Shown here one piece after another: positions 52,269 through 61,487 of a stretch of DNA of 64,000 bases. Under the pieces are notes generated by a model. The model was not told the DNA's origin and ran no database searches. It saw nothing but the letters and a program-made list of their open reading frames with translations. Both the position numbers and the translations under genes were made by a program. Origin of the DNA: JAAXHF01 sp963665955 (GTDB lineage: Bacteria > Desulfobacterota > Binatia > Bin18); NCBI GenBank assembly GCA_965231765.1, contig OZ246887.1:372001-436000 (forward strand). The letters are read 5' to 3'. Numbering within the stretch: the stretch's first letter is position 1; the number at the start of each line of letters is the position of its first letter.

Positions 52269-53123
52269 ATGGCAGAAAACAGCACATACACACCGCCAAA
52301 AGTCTGGCAGTGGGACAAAGAAAGTGGTGGTCGTTTTGCAAATATCAACAGGCCTGTCGCAGGTGCGACGCACGAAAAAGAACTTCCAGTCGGCGAACAC
52401 GCCCTACAGCTGTATTCTCTGGGCACGCCCAATGGCGTCAAGGTCACCGTCCTGCTGGAGGAACTCCTTGAACTTGGCATCAAGGAGGCCGAATACGATG
52501 CCTACCTGATCAACATTGGCGAGGGTGATCAATTCGGCAGTGGGTTTGTGGCCATCAACCCCAATTCCAAAATCCCAGCGCTGCTTGACCGGAGCACTAA
52601 CCCACCGACTCGAGTCTTTGAGTCCGGCGCCATGCTCGTCTATCTGGCGGAAAAATTTGGCGCTTTCCTGCCGACAGAGCCTTCAGCCCGTGCAGAATGT
52701 CTGTCGTGGTTGTTCTTTCAGATGGGCAGCGCCCCCTACATCGGTGGCGGGTTCGGGCATTTTTATGCCTACGCACCGGAAAAGTTCGAATACCCGATCA
52801 ATCGTTTCGCCATGGAGGTGAAACGTCTCTTGGATGTGTTGGATCGCCATCTCAGCGACCATCAGTATTTGTGTGGTGACGAGTACACCATCGCAGACAT
52901 GGCCAACTACGGCTGGTATGGCGCGTTAGTGGGACAAAATATCTATGAGGCTGCCGAGTTTCTTGACGTCGCATCGTATAAGAACGTGATCCGTTGGGCG
53001 AAAGACATTGAAGCCCGCCCCGCCGTGCAACGCGGCCGCCGGGTGAACAAGTCCTGGGGACCAGAGGAAGAGCGGGTCGTCGAGCGACACAGTGCAAGCG
53101 ACTTTGATGCGCCGGCCAGCTAA
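52269..53123 (+). CDS. yghU: YghU-type glutathione S-transferase/disulfide-bond oxidoreductase
   Basis: A 284-residue GST of the YghU/nu class: YTPPKVWQWDKESGGRFANI is the characteristic N-terminal extension, then LQLYSLGTPNGVKVTVLLEE (thioredoxin-like start), NPNSKIPALLDRS and FESGAMLVYLAEKFG (cis-Pro and SNAIL-like). The C-terminal half has YLCGDEYTIADMANYGWYG. E. coli YghU binds two glutathiones and reduces disulfides and peroxides. AAGGAGG precedes the ATG. Confidence 0.9.
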   Translation: MAENSTYTPPKVWQWDKESGGRFANINRPVAGATHEKELPVGEHALQLYSLGTPNGVKVTVLLEELLELGIKEAEYDAYLINIGEGDQFGSGFVAINPNSKIPALLDRSTNPPTRVFESGAMLVYLAEKFGAFLPTEPSARAECLSWLFFQMGSAPYIGGGFGHFYAYAPEKFEYPINRFAMEVKRLLDVLDRHLSDHQYLCGDEYTIADMANYGWYGALVGQNIYEAAEFLDVASYKNVIRWAKDIEARPAVQRGRRVNKSWGPEEERVVERHSASDFDAPAS

Positions 53124-53136
53124 GAAGACACCCTCC

Positions 53137-53157
53137 CCCTCTTCCTGAGGGAGAGGG
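53137..53157. repeat. REP-like palindrome CCCTCTTCCT/AGGGAGAGGG
   Basis: A 10-bp inverted repeat with one wobble position lies 14 nt after the YghU-type gene. It belongs to the same family as 3531-3551. Confidence 0.5.
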
Positions 53158-53172
53158 AACCCGGAGCAGCCC

Positions 53173-53349
53173 TCAAGTCAGCGCCCCCAGAAAATCGGCC
53201 GTGCGCTCGAAGGCATCGTCATCGGCCAGAAAGGCATAAGCACACAAATCTGTCACGCCGAGGTCTTCGAGCCGCTTGATTTCTCCTGACACCGTTGCGG
53301 CATCGCCGATCAGCGCCACTTCCGTCGGCATGCCCACACGCATTGTCAT
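53173..53349 (-). pseudogene. C-terminal fragment of an LLM-class oxidoreductase
   Basis: A 58-residue frame reads VGMPTEVALIGDAATVSGEI, KRLEDLGVTDLCAYAFL and FERTADFLGALT, the last helix-strand units of a luciferase-like F420/FMN enzyme. An AAGGAGG site precedes its ATG, but four fifths of the protein are missing. Confidence 0.55.
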
Positions 53350-53518
53350 GCCCCTCCTTGTGTATCTCATCCAGTTGGTCCCCGCCTTATCAGGTTGCCG
53401 GACGGGAGAGAAAGGGTCACTCACGGACAGCAAATGACACTCTTCTCGGTTTTACCCCTATCTGCTAGAATTTTGTGCGTTTGCAAGACGTTCCGAGCAA
53501 CAAAAGGAGGGGAGACGC

Positions 53519-54352
53519 ATGAGTACGAATACTGACGAACGACCGAACGCACGCGAGAGGGAACAACGCCTGGGCTTCGTGAGCCGGCCACGCTTCGAGG
53601 ACTATCGCGAGAAATACGCCACATACTTTAATATGGAGCGTCGCAACGGCATCCTCCAGGTCCACATGCACACCGATGGAGGGCCCGTCATGTACGGCCT
53701 GCCGATTCACAACGCCTGGTCCCAGCTGTGGATGGACGTTGGCAACGACCCGGACAACGAGGTGCTGATCTTCAGCGGCACTGGAGATAAGTGGATCGCC
53801 GGGTTTGACCCAGAGATGTCCTCACAGCCCTTGCATGAGTTGCCGGCCGATGCGTTCTACGATCAAATCTACTCGGACGCAACTAAGCTGCTGGAAGCGT
53901 TCATCTTCAATATCGACATTCCTACGATTGCCTGCATCAACGGCTCGGGTTTGCACACGGAATTCGCCCTGTTATGCGACATCACGCTGTGCGCGGAGCA
54001 GGCCGAGCTGTTCGATCCGCACTTCAAGTTTGGCCTCGTGCCTGGCGACGGCCAGGGGCTGACGTTCCAGGAGTTAATGGGACCCAAGCGCGCCGCGTAC
54101 TATCTGTACACCAGTGACATGATCAACGCAGAGATGGCCAAGGAACTGGGCCTGGTCAACGAGGTGCTGCCGCTTGACGGGCTGCTGCCACGGGCGTGGG
54201 AGATTGCCGAAAAGATTATGCAGAAGCCGCGGGCTATCCGGCGCATGACGAGTGCCGTGCTGCGGCGACAGTGGAAGCAGCGGCTGGTGCAGGACCTGGG
54301 CTTTCATATCGCACATGAGTTGCTCGGCATGCACCTCAACAAGTCGGAGTGA
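53519..54352 (+). CDS. Crotonase-superfamily protein (6-oxocamphor hydrolase-like)
   Basis: A 277-residue crotonase: EDYREKYATYFNMERRNGIL, HTDGGPVMYGLPIHNAWSQL, and oxyanion segments SGTGDKWIAGFDPEM and CINGSGLHTEFALLCDITLC. The N-terminal part with the EKYATYF region and the GP-MYG stretch resembles beta-diketone hydrolases such as 6-oxocamphor hydrolase rather than classical hydratases. This would suit carbon-carbon cleavage of a cyclic diketone near two Baeyer-Villiger enzymes. GGAGG precedes the ATG. Confidence 0.75.
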   Translation: MSTNTDERPNAREREQRLGFVSRPRFEDYREKYATYFNMERRNGILQVHMHTDGGPVMYGLPIHNAWSQLWMDVGNDPDNEVLIFSGTGDKWIAGFDPEMSSQPLHELPADAFYDQIYSDATKLLEAFIFNIDIPTIACINGSGLHTEFALLCDITLCAEQAELFDPHFKFGLVPGDGQGLTFQELMGPKRAAYYLYTSDMINAEMAKELGLVNEVLPLDGLLPRAWEIAEKIMQKPRAIRRMTSAVLRRQWKQRLVQDLGFHIAHELLGMHLNKSE

Positions 54353-54394
54353 CCCACCCAACTCAGGTCCTCATGGTCAAAAGCGAGGAGCTAC

Positions 54395-55549
54395 ATGATT
54401 CCCCCACTGACTGCTGATGAGGCCAACTTGGTCGAGATCGCACGGACGTTTGCGGCTGAACACATTACGCCCTATGCAGCGGACTGGGAACTCAATCGAA
54501 CGGTCCCCGTCAAGACCTTTCGGGAGGCTGCGGCAGTCGGACTCACCGGCGTTCTCGTGCCCAAGGAACTGGGCGGCCACGGGGCCAGCCATATTGCCGC
54601 CGTCAAGGTGCTTGAAGAATTGGCCGGTGCGTGTTTCGCCTTTACCTTCGGTTTGTGGGTCCACAACAATTTGCTGAACGCCATCGCCCGAAACGGCACT
54701 CCGGAACAGATCGCTCGCTACGTTCCGGTGATGCTTGCCGGCGAACGCATTGGCGCTTTTTGCCTGACAGAGCCGGGTGCCGGCAGCGACGCTGCCGCCA
54801 TTACGACGCGTGCGAAAGAATCGGCCCACGGCTGGCGTCTCAGCGGAGAGAAAGCCTGGGTGACCAACGGCACACACGCTGATGTGTTCGGTGTGTATGC
54901 CCAGACCAACCCCGCCCAGGGATGGCGAGGCATTGCCAGCTTTTTGCTGAGTGGAGACACGCCGGGCCTTGTCCGGGAAGCGCCATATACGTTGCTCGGC
55001 GGGCATGCCATGGGCGTCACGGGATTGCGCTTGACCGACTGTCCTGTCCCAGAGGCGGACCTGTTGTTCGGCCCTGGAGACGGATTTAAGGCCGCCATGC
55101 GCGGCATCACGATGGCGAGAACCTTTGTTGGCGCCAGCTGCTGTGGTATCCTCACTTCCAGTTTGAAAACTGCCTTGACGTATGGCGCCAAGCGACAGGC
55201 GTTCGGCAAGCCGCTGCTGACCTTCCAAGGTCTGCAGTGGGAACTGGCTGACGTGGCGACCGATCTTGAGGCCGCTCGCCTACTGACCTATCAGGCTGCG
55301 GCAGCCCTGGATCAAGGCGAAGCAGCGATTGCGGAAGCGGCGCATGCCAAGAAGTTTGCCAGCCGAGTCGCGCTGACAGGAGTGTCGCAATGTATGCAGG
55401 TGATGGGGGCGATGGGCTTGCGGACCGACACCCCACTCGGCCGCCATTTTGCCACGGCCAAGATAACGCACTATTTGGATGGGGCGACAGAGATTCAGAA
55501 CATGGTGATAAGCCGCACGCTGCTCAAGGATTATGGAATTGAGGTGTGA
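54395..55549 (+). CDS. Acyl-CoA dehydrogenase
   Basis: A 384-residue FAD-dependent acyl-CoA dehydrogenase: ETF/FAD segments AFCLTEPGAGSDAAAITTRA and AWVTNGTHADVFGVYAQ, MGVTGLRLTDCPVPEADLLF and the C-terminal RHFATAKITHYLDGATEIQN. The catalytic Glu of the beta-oxidation type is probably the Glu of DGATEIQN. It forms an operon with the crotonase gene 42 nt upstream. The ribosome site (GCGAGGAG) is good. Confidence 0.9.
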   Translation: MIPPLTADEANLVEIARTFAAEHITPYAADWELNRTVPVKTFREAAAVGLTGVLVPKELGGHGASHIAAVKVLEELAGACFAFTFGLWVHNNLLNAIARNGTPEQIARYVPVMLAGERIGAFCLTEPGAGSDAAAITTRAKESAHGWRLSGEKAWVTNGTHADVFGVYAQTNPAQGWRGIASFLLSGDTPGLVREAPYTLLGGHAMGVTGLRLTDCPVPEADLLFGPGDGFKAAMRGITMARTFVGASCCGILTSSLKTALTYGAKRQAFGKPLLTFQGLQWELADVATDLEAARLLTYQAAAALDQGEAAIAEAAHAKKFASRVALTGVSQCMQVMGAMGLRTDTPLGRHFATAKITHYLDGATEIQNMVISRTLLKDYGIEV

Positions 55550-55677
55550 TGTCGAGCGAATCCCGTACTTCACGTATTCTTCCCCCAACAGTCCGCCTGG
55601 ACGAAATTTTGCCTGACCGTTAGCTATGCAACCCCATGTTGTCCGGTATCACTATGCCGTGAAAAGGAGGGTGGGTC

Positions 55678-55719
55678 ATGACCGCATCAGATGACGACAA
55701 GACACGCGCGGCTGACTGA
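55678..55719 (+). CDS. 13-codon open frame with strong ribosome site
   Basis: AAAAGGAGGGTGGGTC precedes an ATG that encodes MTASDDDKTRAAD and stops. It lies 84 nt upstream of the second Baeyer-Villiger gene. It may be a leader peptide or the start of a deleted gene. Confidence 0.25.
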   Translation: MTASDDDKTRAAD

Positions 55720-55803
55720 GCGGTTGAGCCGCGCCGCTCGCAAACAGCACGGGTATGCGATATATCTGAGCAACCTGAGAACGAACGGTAAGGAGGGAAC
55801 ACT

Positions 55804-57429
55804 ATGGCAAATACGCAAGAGCAAACATCGGCAAACAGTGCTGGAGCGGTCGAGCAGTATGACGCAATCGTTATCGGCGCCGGGGTGTCGGGATTGTATC
55901 AGTTGTACCGGCTACGGGAGATGGGGCTTTCGGTGCGCGTCTTTGAGGACGCTGAGGGTGTGGGTGGCACCTGGTATTGGAACCGCTATCCAGGCTGCCG
56001 CTTCGATTCCGAGAGTGAAACCTACGGGTATTCGTGGTCGGAGGAATTACTCCAGGAATGGGACTGGAAGGAGCACTTTTCCGGCCAGCCGGAAAATGAG
56101 CGCTACCTCAATTTTGTTGCCGACAAGTTTAACCTGCGCCCACACATCCAGTTCAATTCTCGCGTCAGCTCGGCAGTCTACGACGAGAACGCGCACCGCT
56201 GGGAGGTCCAGGTCGAGAATGGCCAGCGCGCCCAGGCGCAGTTTCTGATCGGCGCGGTCGGTGTCCTGTCTGCAAAGTATATGCCCCCATTTGAAGGCAT
56301 TGACAGCTTTGAAGGTGAGTCGTTTCACACCTCCAACTGGCCACAGGAAAAAGTAGACTTTACAGGCAAACGGGTCGGCGTCATCGGCACGGGCGCAACG
56401 GCCGTCCAACTCATCCCCATCGTGGCCAAGGAAGCCGGTCAGCTGACCGTCTTTCAGCGCACCCCAAACTATTGCGCGCCGTGCAGGAATTCGGAAGTCA
56501 ACCCGGAGACCCAGGCCGTATGGAAGGCCAACTACCCGGAAATCCACAAACAGTGCCGTGAATCCTCGGCCGGCTTTCAGCATGAATTCGATCCGCGCTC
56601 GGCTCTGGAAGTCTCAGAGGAAGAGCGGCTGGAACTGTACGAGAAGTTATGGGCGCAGCCCGGGTTCACCAAATGGCTGGGGAATTTCCATGACATTATG
56701 ATCAACCGGGAGGCCAATGAGACCTTTGCCGAGTTCGTTCGCAACAAGATCCGCGAGCGCGTCCATGATCCTGAGGTGGCCGAAATGCTGGCGCCCAAGG
56801 ATCATCCGTTCGGTTCCAAGCGGATTCCCTTGGAGACGCACTATTACGAGGCCTACAACCAGGACAATGTGAAGTTGGTTGACGTTCGTCAGGCCCCGAT
56901 CGAACGCATCTCGCCTCAGGGTGTGAAAACTCAGGACGCCGAATACGAACTCGACGTCATCATCTATGCGACCGGTTTTGACGCGGTGTCCGGGCCGCTG
57001 ACCCGGATCGATATTCGCGGCGAAGGCGGACAGACCTTCAAGGACAAATGGGCCAACGGTCCACGTACCTACTTGGGGATTCAGACTGCCGGCTTCCCGA
57101 ATTTCTTCATTGCCGCCAGCACGGCATTCTGCAACTACACAGTCTGCGCCGAGATGATTGTGGAGTGGATTGCCGATTGTATCGGCCATGTGCGTGAGAG
57201 GAATGTGTCGAGCATTGCGCCCACCCCGGAGGCGGAAGAGGCCTGGGTGGAGCACTCCAACGAGCTGGCCGCTCATACGCTGTTGACCGATACCAACTCC
57301 TGGTTTATGGGAGCGAATATTCCCGGCAAAGCCCGTGCCCTTCTCCTGTATGCCAACACCGTCCCGGAATATCGTAAGAAATGTCAGGAAGCCGCGGCCA
57401 ATGGCTATCAGGATTTTGTACTGCACTAA
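55804..57429 (+). CDS. Baeyer-Villiger-type flavin monooxygenase (second)
   Basis: A 541-residue enzyme with FAD motif IVIGAGVSGLYQLYRLREMG, GGTWYWNRYPGCRFDSESET, the exact BVMO fingerprint FEGESFHTSNWP and NADP motif RVGVIGTGATAVQLIP. It is homologous to the enzyme at 49738 through the whole length. The two probably act on related cyclic or side-chain ketones. AAGGAGG precedes the ATG. Upstream crotonase and acyl-CoA dehydrogenase genes lie on the same strand. Confidence 0.92.
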   Translation: MANTQEQTSANSAGAVEQYDAIVIGAGVSGLYQLYRLREMGLSVRVFEDAEGVGGTWYWNRYPGCRFDSESETYGYSWSEELLQEWDWKEHFSGQPENERYLNFVADKFNLRPHIQFNSRVSSAVYDENAHRWEVQVENGQRAQAQFLIGAVGVLSAKYMPPFEGIDSFEGESFHTSNWPQEKVDFTGKRVGVIGTGATAVQLIPIVAKEAGQLTVFQRTPNYCAPCRNSEVNPETQAVWKANYPEIHKQCRESSAGFQHEFDPRSALEVSEEERLELYEKLWAQPGFTKWLGNFHDIMINREANETFAEFVRNKIRERVHDPEVAEMLAPKDHPFGSKRIPLETHYYEAYNQDNVKLVDVRQAPIERISPQGVKTQDAEYELDVIIYATGFDAVSGPLTRIDIRGEGGQTFKDKWANGPRTYLGIQTAGFPNFFIAASTAFCNYTVCAEMIVEWIADCIGHVRERNVSSIAPTPEAEEAWVEHSNELAAHTLLTDTNSWFMGANIPGKARALLLYANTVPEYRKKCQEAAANGYQDFVLH

Positions 57430-57463
57430 AACAGAATCCATCTCACTCAGGCGATAGACACAC

Positions 57464-57496
57464 GCTTCCCCACTCCCTGGAAGGGAGTGGGGAAGC
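57464..57496. terminator. Perfect 15-bp hairpin after the second monooxygenase gene
   Basis: GCTTCCCCACTCCCT and AGGGAGTGGGGAAGC pair with a 3-nt loop 35 nt after the stop codon. It is followed by TTTC, so it could terminate or stabilise the transcript; the CCCT/AGGG theme recalls the REP-like palindromes elsewhere. Confidence 0.55.
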
Positions 57497-57606
57497 TTTC
57501 AGCAGAACGCCGAACAGCCCGCTGGGCACCCGACTCATGACGATCGCAGGTGGTGCAGAGAGCGGCCGCTTGAGCCGAGGAATGAGGGCTGGGATTTGTA
57601 CGGTCC

Positions 57607-58065
57607 TCAGACGTTCTTCTGTTCTTTGTAGGCGCTGACAAAATCCTCCAGGCTGAGCGTCACGTTGAGGTTGAGGTCCTCATCAAGCCCTTCGAATAAA
57701 ACGCCGTCCTTTCCACGGACGCTGTAAAAGACGACGCCGCCGCCGTCCCCCGCTCCTTCCCGATGCGGATCGCCTGGCGGGCTGGAGGTATAGCTACCCA
57801 CCGGACGAATCTCCTTCAATGAACCATCAGGCTCATACAGCCGGTGCTCACCTTGGACGACAAGCGTGTTCGTGAGCGCCAGGTGTCTATGCAGAAATAT
57901 CTGCTCGTGGGGTGGGAATTTGAGAATGAAGTCGACGAGGAGGTTTTCGATATCAACATCGAGCATGGCAAAAACAAAATGCTCAAAATCTCCTAATTTG
58001 TACCACCCCATATTGCGGTCATCGAAGGTATACAGGGGTGTCTCAGCAGCGCGAGCGGTTGTCAT
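57607..58065 (-). CDS. Cupin-fold protein
   Basis: A 152-residue single-domain cupin candidate: HFVFAMLDVDIENLLVDFIL, then PPHEQIFLHRHLALTNTLVV with the first-motif histidines (HRH), and SYTSSPPGDPHREGAGDGGG near the second motif. Such proteins include acetylacetone-cleaving and dihydroxyacetophenone-type dioxygenases as well as isomerases. The metal-binding set suggests Fe or another divalent ion. The ribosome site AGAGG is distant. It is divergent from the methyltransferase. Confidence 0.68.
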   Translation of the reverse strand: MTTARAAETPLYTFDDRNMGWYKLGDFEHFVFAMLDVDIENLLVDFILKFPPHEQIFLHRHLALTNTLVVQGEHRLYEPDGSLKEIRPVGSYTSSPPGDPHREGAGDGGGVVFYSVRGKDGVLFEGLDEDLNLNVTLSLEDFVSAYKEQKNV

Positions 58066-58210
58066 GGCTGGTGCCCTCTCTTTCGGTTTGTTGAGGAACG
58101 TGCAAAAAATTTGAATACTGGTGACTATATCACGCCAACGGCCTTCTGAAAGGGGACAAGATTCCAGTAGTCAGTGATGTGGAGGATCTGGGCGAGAAAG
58201 GAGGACCAGT

Positions 58211-59089
58211 ATGCAGCGCGGACAAAGAAGCCTCACGGCGGAATTTTCAGCCGTCTTACGTGCCATCCATATGGTGCTCGATCCGAAACCGAGTATATTC
58301 GTCGATCGTGTTGCCGAGCCGCTGCTGAATCTCAATCGGCAAATGTTAGAGACGGCTCTTCTGGAGCAGCAGGCAACAGCGGCAAAATATGGCGACCCGC
58401 AGTACGCTGTGCAGGTTTCTGCAAGCCTGCGCATGTTCACCGTGCTGCGCTCGCGCTTCGCGCGAGATACGTTTTTCGAGAGCGGCAGTGGCCTCGAACA
58501 GCTGGTGCTGCTCGGAGCCGGCTTGGACCTGTCACTCGCCGCCGAGACACACGTTCCAGTCTTTGCCGTGGATCATCCAGACACGTCGAGATGGACCCGC
58601 AGCCTGTTTGCCGATACTGGCGTACCAATTGTCAACACTCTACACTTCATTGAGATGGACTTTAGGGCGGGACCGGAGGTGCTGTTGCCCACGCTGGCGG
58701 AGCATGGGTTTCAGCCGGAAAAACCGGCTTTCTTTGTCTGGCTTGGCGTCCAGCCGTACCTTGCCATTGAACACATCCTGGAGACAGCGCGCGTCGTGGC
58801 GAGCTGTCCGTCTGGGACACAACTCGTCTCCGACTTTATGACACCGGATACGAGCTGGAGTGGAATCGGTGAGCGCGCAGGGAAACTCTTGCTGGCCTCG
58901 CCGCACCGCGAGCTGGAACCGTTCAAAAGCTATTCGAATCCAACAGAACTTGAGAAACAGATGTTGGCATGTGGCTTTACAACAGCACGAAGCATCGTGG
59001 CAGAAGAGGCAAACGCGCTTTACTGTGATGAACGGACCGACACACTGCGTTACCCAAATTGCGCAGCCATGATTGTTGCTGAAGTGTAA
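58211..59089 (+). CDS. SAM-dependent methyltransferase (LCM/TIGR00027-like)
   Basis: A 292-residue class I methyltransferase of the leucine carboxyl methyltransferase-like family. It has ARDTFFESGSGLEQLVLLGA and GLDLSLAAETHVPVFAVDHP (SAM-binding beta1 and acidic beta2 region) and PAFFVWLGVQPYLAIEHILE. In many bacteria such proteins methylate carboxylic or phenolic secondary metabolites. AAGGAGG precedes the ATG. Confidence 0.82.
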   Translation: MQRGQRSLTAEFSAVLRAIHMVLDPKPSIFVDRVAEPLLNLNRQMLETALLEQQATAAKYGDPQYAVQVSASLRMFTVLRSRFARDTFFESGSGLEQLVLLGAGLDLSLAAETHVPVFAVDHPDTSRWTRSLFADTGVPIVNTLHFIEMDFRAGPEVLLPTLAEHGFQPEKPAFFVWLGVQPYLAIEHILETARVVASCPSGTQLVSDFMTPDTSWSGIGERAGKLLLASPHRELEPFKSYSNPTELEKQMLACGFTTARSIVAEEANALYCDERTDTLRYPNCAAMIVAEV

Positions 59090-59098
59090 TACTCGGCT

Positions 59099-60316
59099 TC
59101 ACGTCTGGGAAATCCAGCTCGGTTCAATGACTGGAGCGACACGAAGTTCGGGTGGGATATTCTCGATCCCGATTATCTCGTCAACAGATTGATGCCAGTG
59201 ATACAGCCGGGCTTCTTGGTAGTTGAGCGGGACACCACCAAACGCGTAGGACTCGACTCCCTTCTGAATGCCGTTCCCAAACTGGGTGTCTTCGGCGACA
59301 ATCATATTAAAATAGTCGATGTAGGTGGCCCAGGTGCTCGGCTCAGGTGCGTCGCCCCAATCCTCTCCGAACCATGACAGCTCAAGCGTTGTGGTGTTGA
59401 TGCTGGTCGGCCAGAAGGCAAAAATCGGCAGGCCTTTTTCGTTCATGGGCGAAACAAGATTAGGCACGATACTAAAAGACACCACACAGGTCCGGGGGAT
59501 CTCACCAACGGTTTTAATGTCCGGCCGATCATCCGCAATCTCGGCAGTCTCCGTATGGTTCTGGACTTTGAGTGGCGCAATCATGCGACTGTACCCTCCA
59601 GGATAGAGCGTATTCACGTTGCCACGATGATCCAGCATCGGTGACACGGTCTGCGGATGAATTGATCGGACATGATAGACCTCCATGTTAGATTCCATGG
59701 CGATCTTCCAGTTACAATTCAGGGTGAAAGCGTCTTTGCGGACGAAACGCAAGCGGTCAAATTGGAACTGCTCCCACTGCGGGAGCAGCGGTGCAAACTC
59801 TTGTGCGAGAGGACGGGCGTCTGGGTCAAAGTTGGCGAACAGAAACTTCCCCATGCGTTCGAGACGGACTGGATACAGCGACCGGCAAGAAAAATCGAGA
59901 TCTACAAAATCACGCTTATCGCGGAGACTAATCAGTTCACCGTCATGATTATAGGTCCAGCCGTGATACCCACAGGTGAAGCGCTCGGCTTTGCCTGTGG
60001 CCTCGCGGACGAGCGGTGCACCTCGGTGCCGGCAGGTATTGTAATACGCCCGGACCTCTCCAGTGCGGGTATGGAGAATGACAACCGGCTGCCCGGCTGT
60101 ATCCCATAGCTTAAAACACCCTGGCTCTGGAATCTCATCCATATGCCCCGCAAACAGCCACGATTTGCGCCACAGCTGCTGCTTTTCCAGATCGTAGAAA
60201 CGTTGATCGGTATAACGTTTACCGGGCAGGTCTGGGAATTGCGGAAAGCCCTCGGGTGGCCCTTTGCGGTCGGTTTCGTAACTGATCTGAGCGCGGATTG
60301 ATTGGGTGTCTTCCAT
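59099..60316 (-). CDS. Rieske ring-hydroxylating oxygenase, alpha subunit
   Basis: A 405-residue oxygenase. Rieske cluster ligands are Cys95-x-His97 (NTCRHRGAPL) and Cys115-x2-His118 (TCGYHGWTYN). The catalytic mononuclear iron site is in NWKIAMESNMEVYHVRSIHP (two His) with a later Asp/Glu. It probably hydroxylates or O/N-demethylates an aromatic or alicyclic substrate and needs a separate reductase, which is not in the window. Confidence 0.9.
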   Translation of the reverse strand: MEDTQSIRAQISYETDRKGPPEGFPQFPDLPGKRYTDQRFYDLEKQQLWRKSWLFAGHMDEIPEPGCFKLWDTAGQPVVILHTRTGEVRAYYNTCRHRGAPLVREATGKAERFTCGYHGWTYNHDGELISLRDKRDFVDLDFSCRSLYPVRLERMGKFLFANFDPDARPLAQEFAPLLPQWEQFQFDRLRFVRKDAFTLNCNWKIAMESNMEVYHVRSIHPQTVSPMLDHRGNVNTLYPGGYSRMIAPLKVQNHTETAEIADDRPDIKTVGEIPRTCVVSFSIVPNLVSPMNEKGLPIFAFWPTSINTTTLELSWFGEDWGDAPEPSTWATYIDYFNMIVAEDTQFGNGIQKGVESYAFGGVPLNYQEARLYHWHQSVDEIIGIENIPPELRVAPVIEPSWISQT

Positions 60317-60440
60317 ATCGCCTCTCTTGGGATACTATTCCTATCAAGCATCTCCTTCGTATATAGGCCCTAGACGCGCTGTTCGAGTTTGTAGCACGTG
60401 AACAGCGTACCTGAACATCCCATGCCAGCCGACTGCTGTG

Positions 60441-60851
60441 TCAATATACAATCACGCTGCGAGCCACTTCGCCTTTTTCCAGCCAGTCAAACGCGGCGTT
60501 GATCTCTTCCAGTGTGATCCGACGTGACACCAGCTCGTCAAGTTTGAGCCGCTTGTTCATATACAGATCGAGCAATCGAGGCATGTCAACGCTTGGCCGA
60601 GCGGAGCCGTAAAAGGAGCCCTTTAAGGTTTTCTCTTGCAAGAGAGAGATCGTGGGAATCGTCATCGTATCGTCAGGTTTGGCGGCACCGACCACGACTG
60701 CGGTGCCGCCTGGCCGGATGGAAGGATAGGCTTGCACCGCAGTGTCTGAGCGGCCAATGACTTCAAATGCGTAGTCTGCGCCAAGTCCATCGGTCAGCCC
60801 CAGCACCTGGCTGACTGGATCGCCCTCTTGCGGGTTGACACACTGCTTCAA
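60441..60851 (-). pseudogene. C-terminal fragment of an MDR alcohol dehydrogenase
   Basis: A 136-residue frame covers only the second half of the Rossmann domain and the C-terminal lobe: TDGLGADYAFEVIGRSDTAV, GGTAVVVGAAKPDDTM, GSFYGSARPSVDMPRLLDLY and ITLEEINAAFDWLEKGEVAR. The zinc-binding N-terminal domain and GxGxxG motif are missing. A Ddn-like gene starts 170 bp away on the other strand, near where the deletion occurred. Confidence 0.75.
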
Positions 60852-61020
60852 GCCATCACCAACAGCTCCTCGCTGCTTATATCCGTTATCCTGTCCTAAC
60901 CTGGGCGAAAACTACGGGATCGGAGACAAGAACCCTTGCTTGACGGCGGCTTTCAGTATAGCGAGAGGAAGGGAAAAAACACAGGTCAGACACCAAGAAG
61001 CAACACCCCAAGGAGGATAT

Positions 61021-61437
61021 ATGTCAGAAATGAATGAATACAACCAAAAGGTGATCACAGAATTCCGAGCCAACCAAGGCAAGGTCGGCGGACGAATGGA
61101 AAATATGCCAGTGCTGCTGCTGACCATGACCGGTGCCAAGAGTGGCAAATCCATCACCAAGCCGCTGGTATATTCCAAAGATGGGGATCGGATTGTCGTC
61201 ATCGCCTCTTTCGCCGGAGCGCCCAAGCACCCTGCTTGGTACCTCAACCTCGTCGCCCATCCCGAGGTGACAGTCGAAGTTGGCACCGAAAAATTTCAGG
61301 CTAAAGTAGAAGAAACGTCCGGCGAAGAACGCCAGCGGCTGTTCGACGCCCAAGCCGCGCAGATGTCGATTTTTAACGACTACCAGAAGAAGACCACTCG
61401 ACAGATTCCAGTCCTTACGCTTACACGTATTGGCTAA
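61021..61437 (+). CDS. Deazaflavin-dependent nitroreductase (Ddn)-like protein, cytosolic
   Basis: A 138-residue split-barrel protein: ITEFRANQGKVGGRMENMPV, LLTMTGAKSGKSITKPLVYS, GAPKHPAWYLNLVAHPEVTV and VEVGTEKFQAKVEETSGEER. It is closely related to the exported protein at 23621 but lacks the signal peptide. Family members reduce quinones or nitro compounds with F420H2. AAGGAGG precedes the ATG at 61021. Confidence 0.85.
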   Translation: MSEMNEYNQKVITEFRANQGKVGGRMENMPVLLLTMTGAKSGKSITKPLVYSKDGDRIVVIASFAGAPKHPAWYLNLVAHPEVTVEVGTEKFQAKVEETSGEERQRLFDAQAAQMSIFNDYQKKTTRQIPVLTLTRIG

Positions 61438-61487
61438 GGGGGGCTCTCACTCACGTATGATGAAATGACAGTTTCCCAAGGAAAAAC

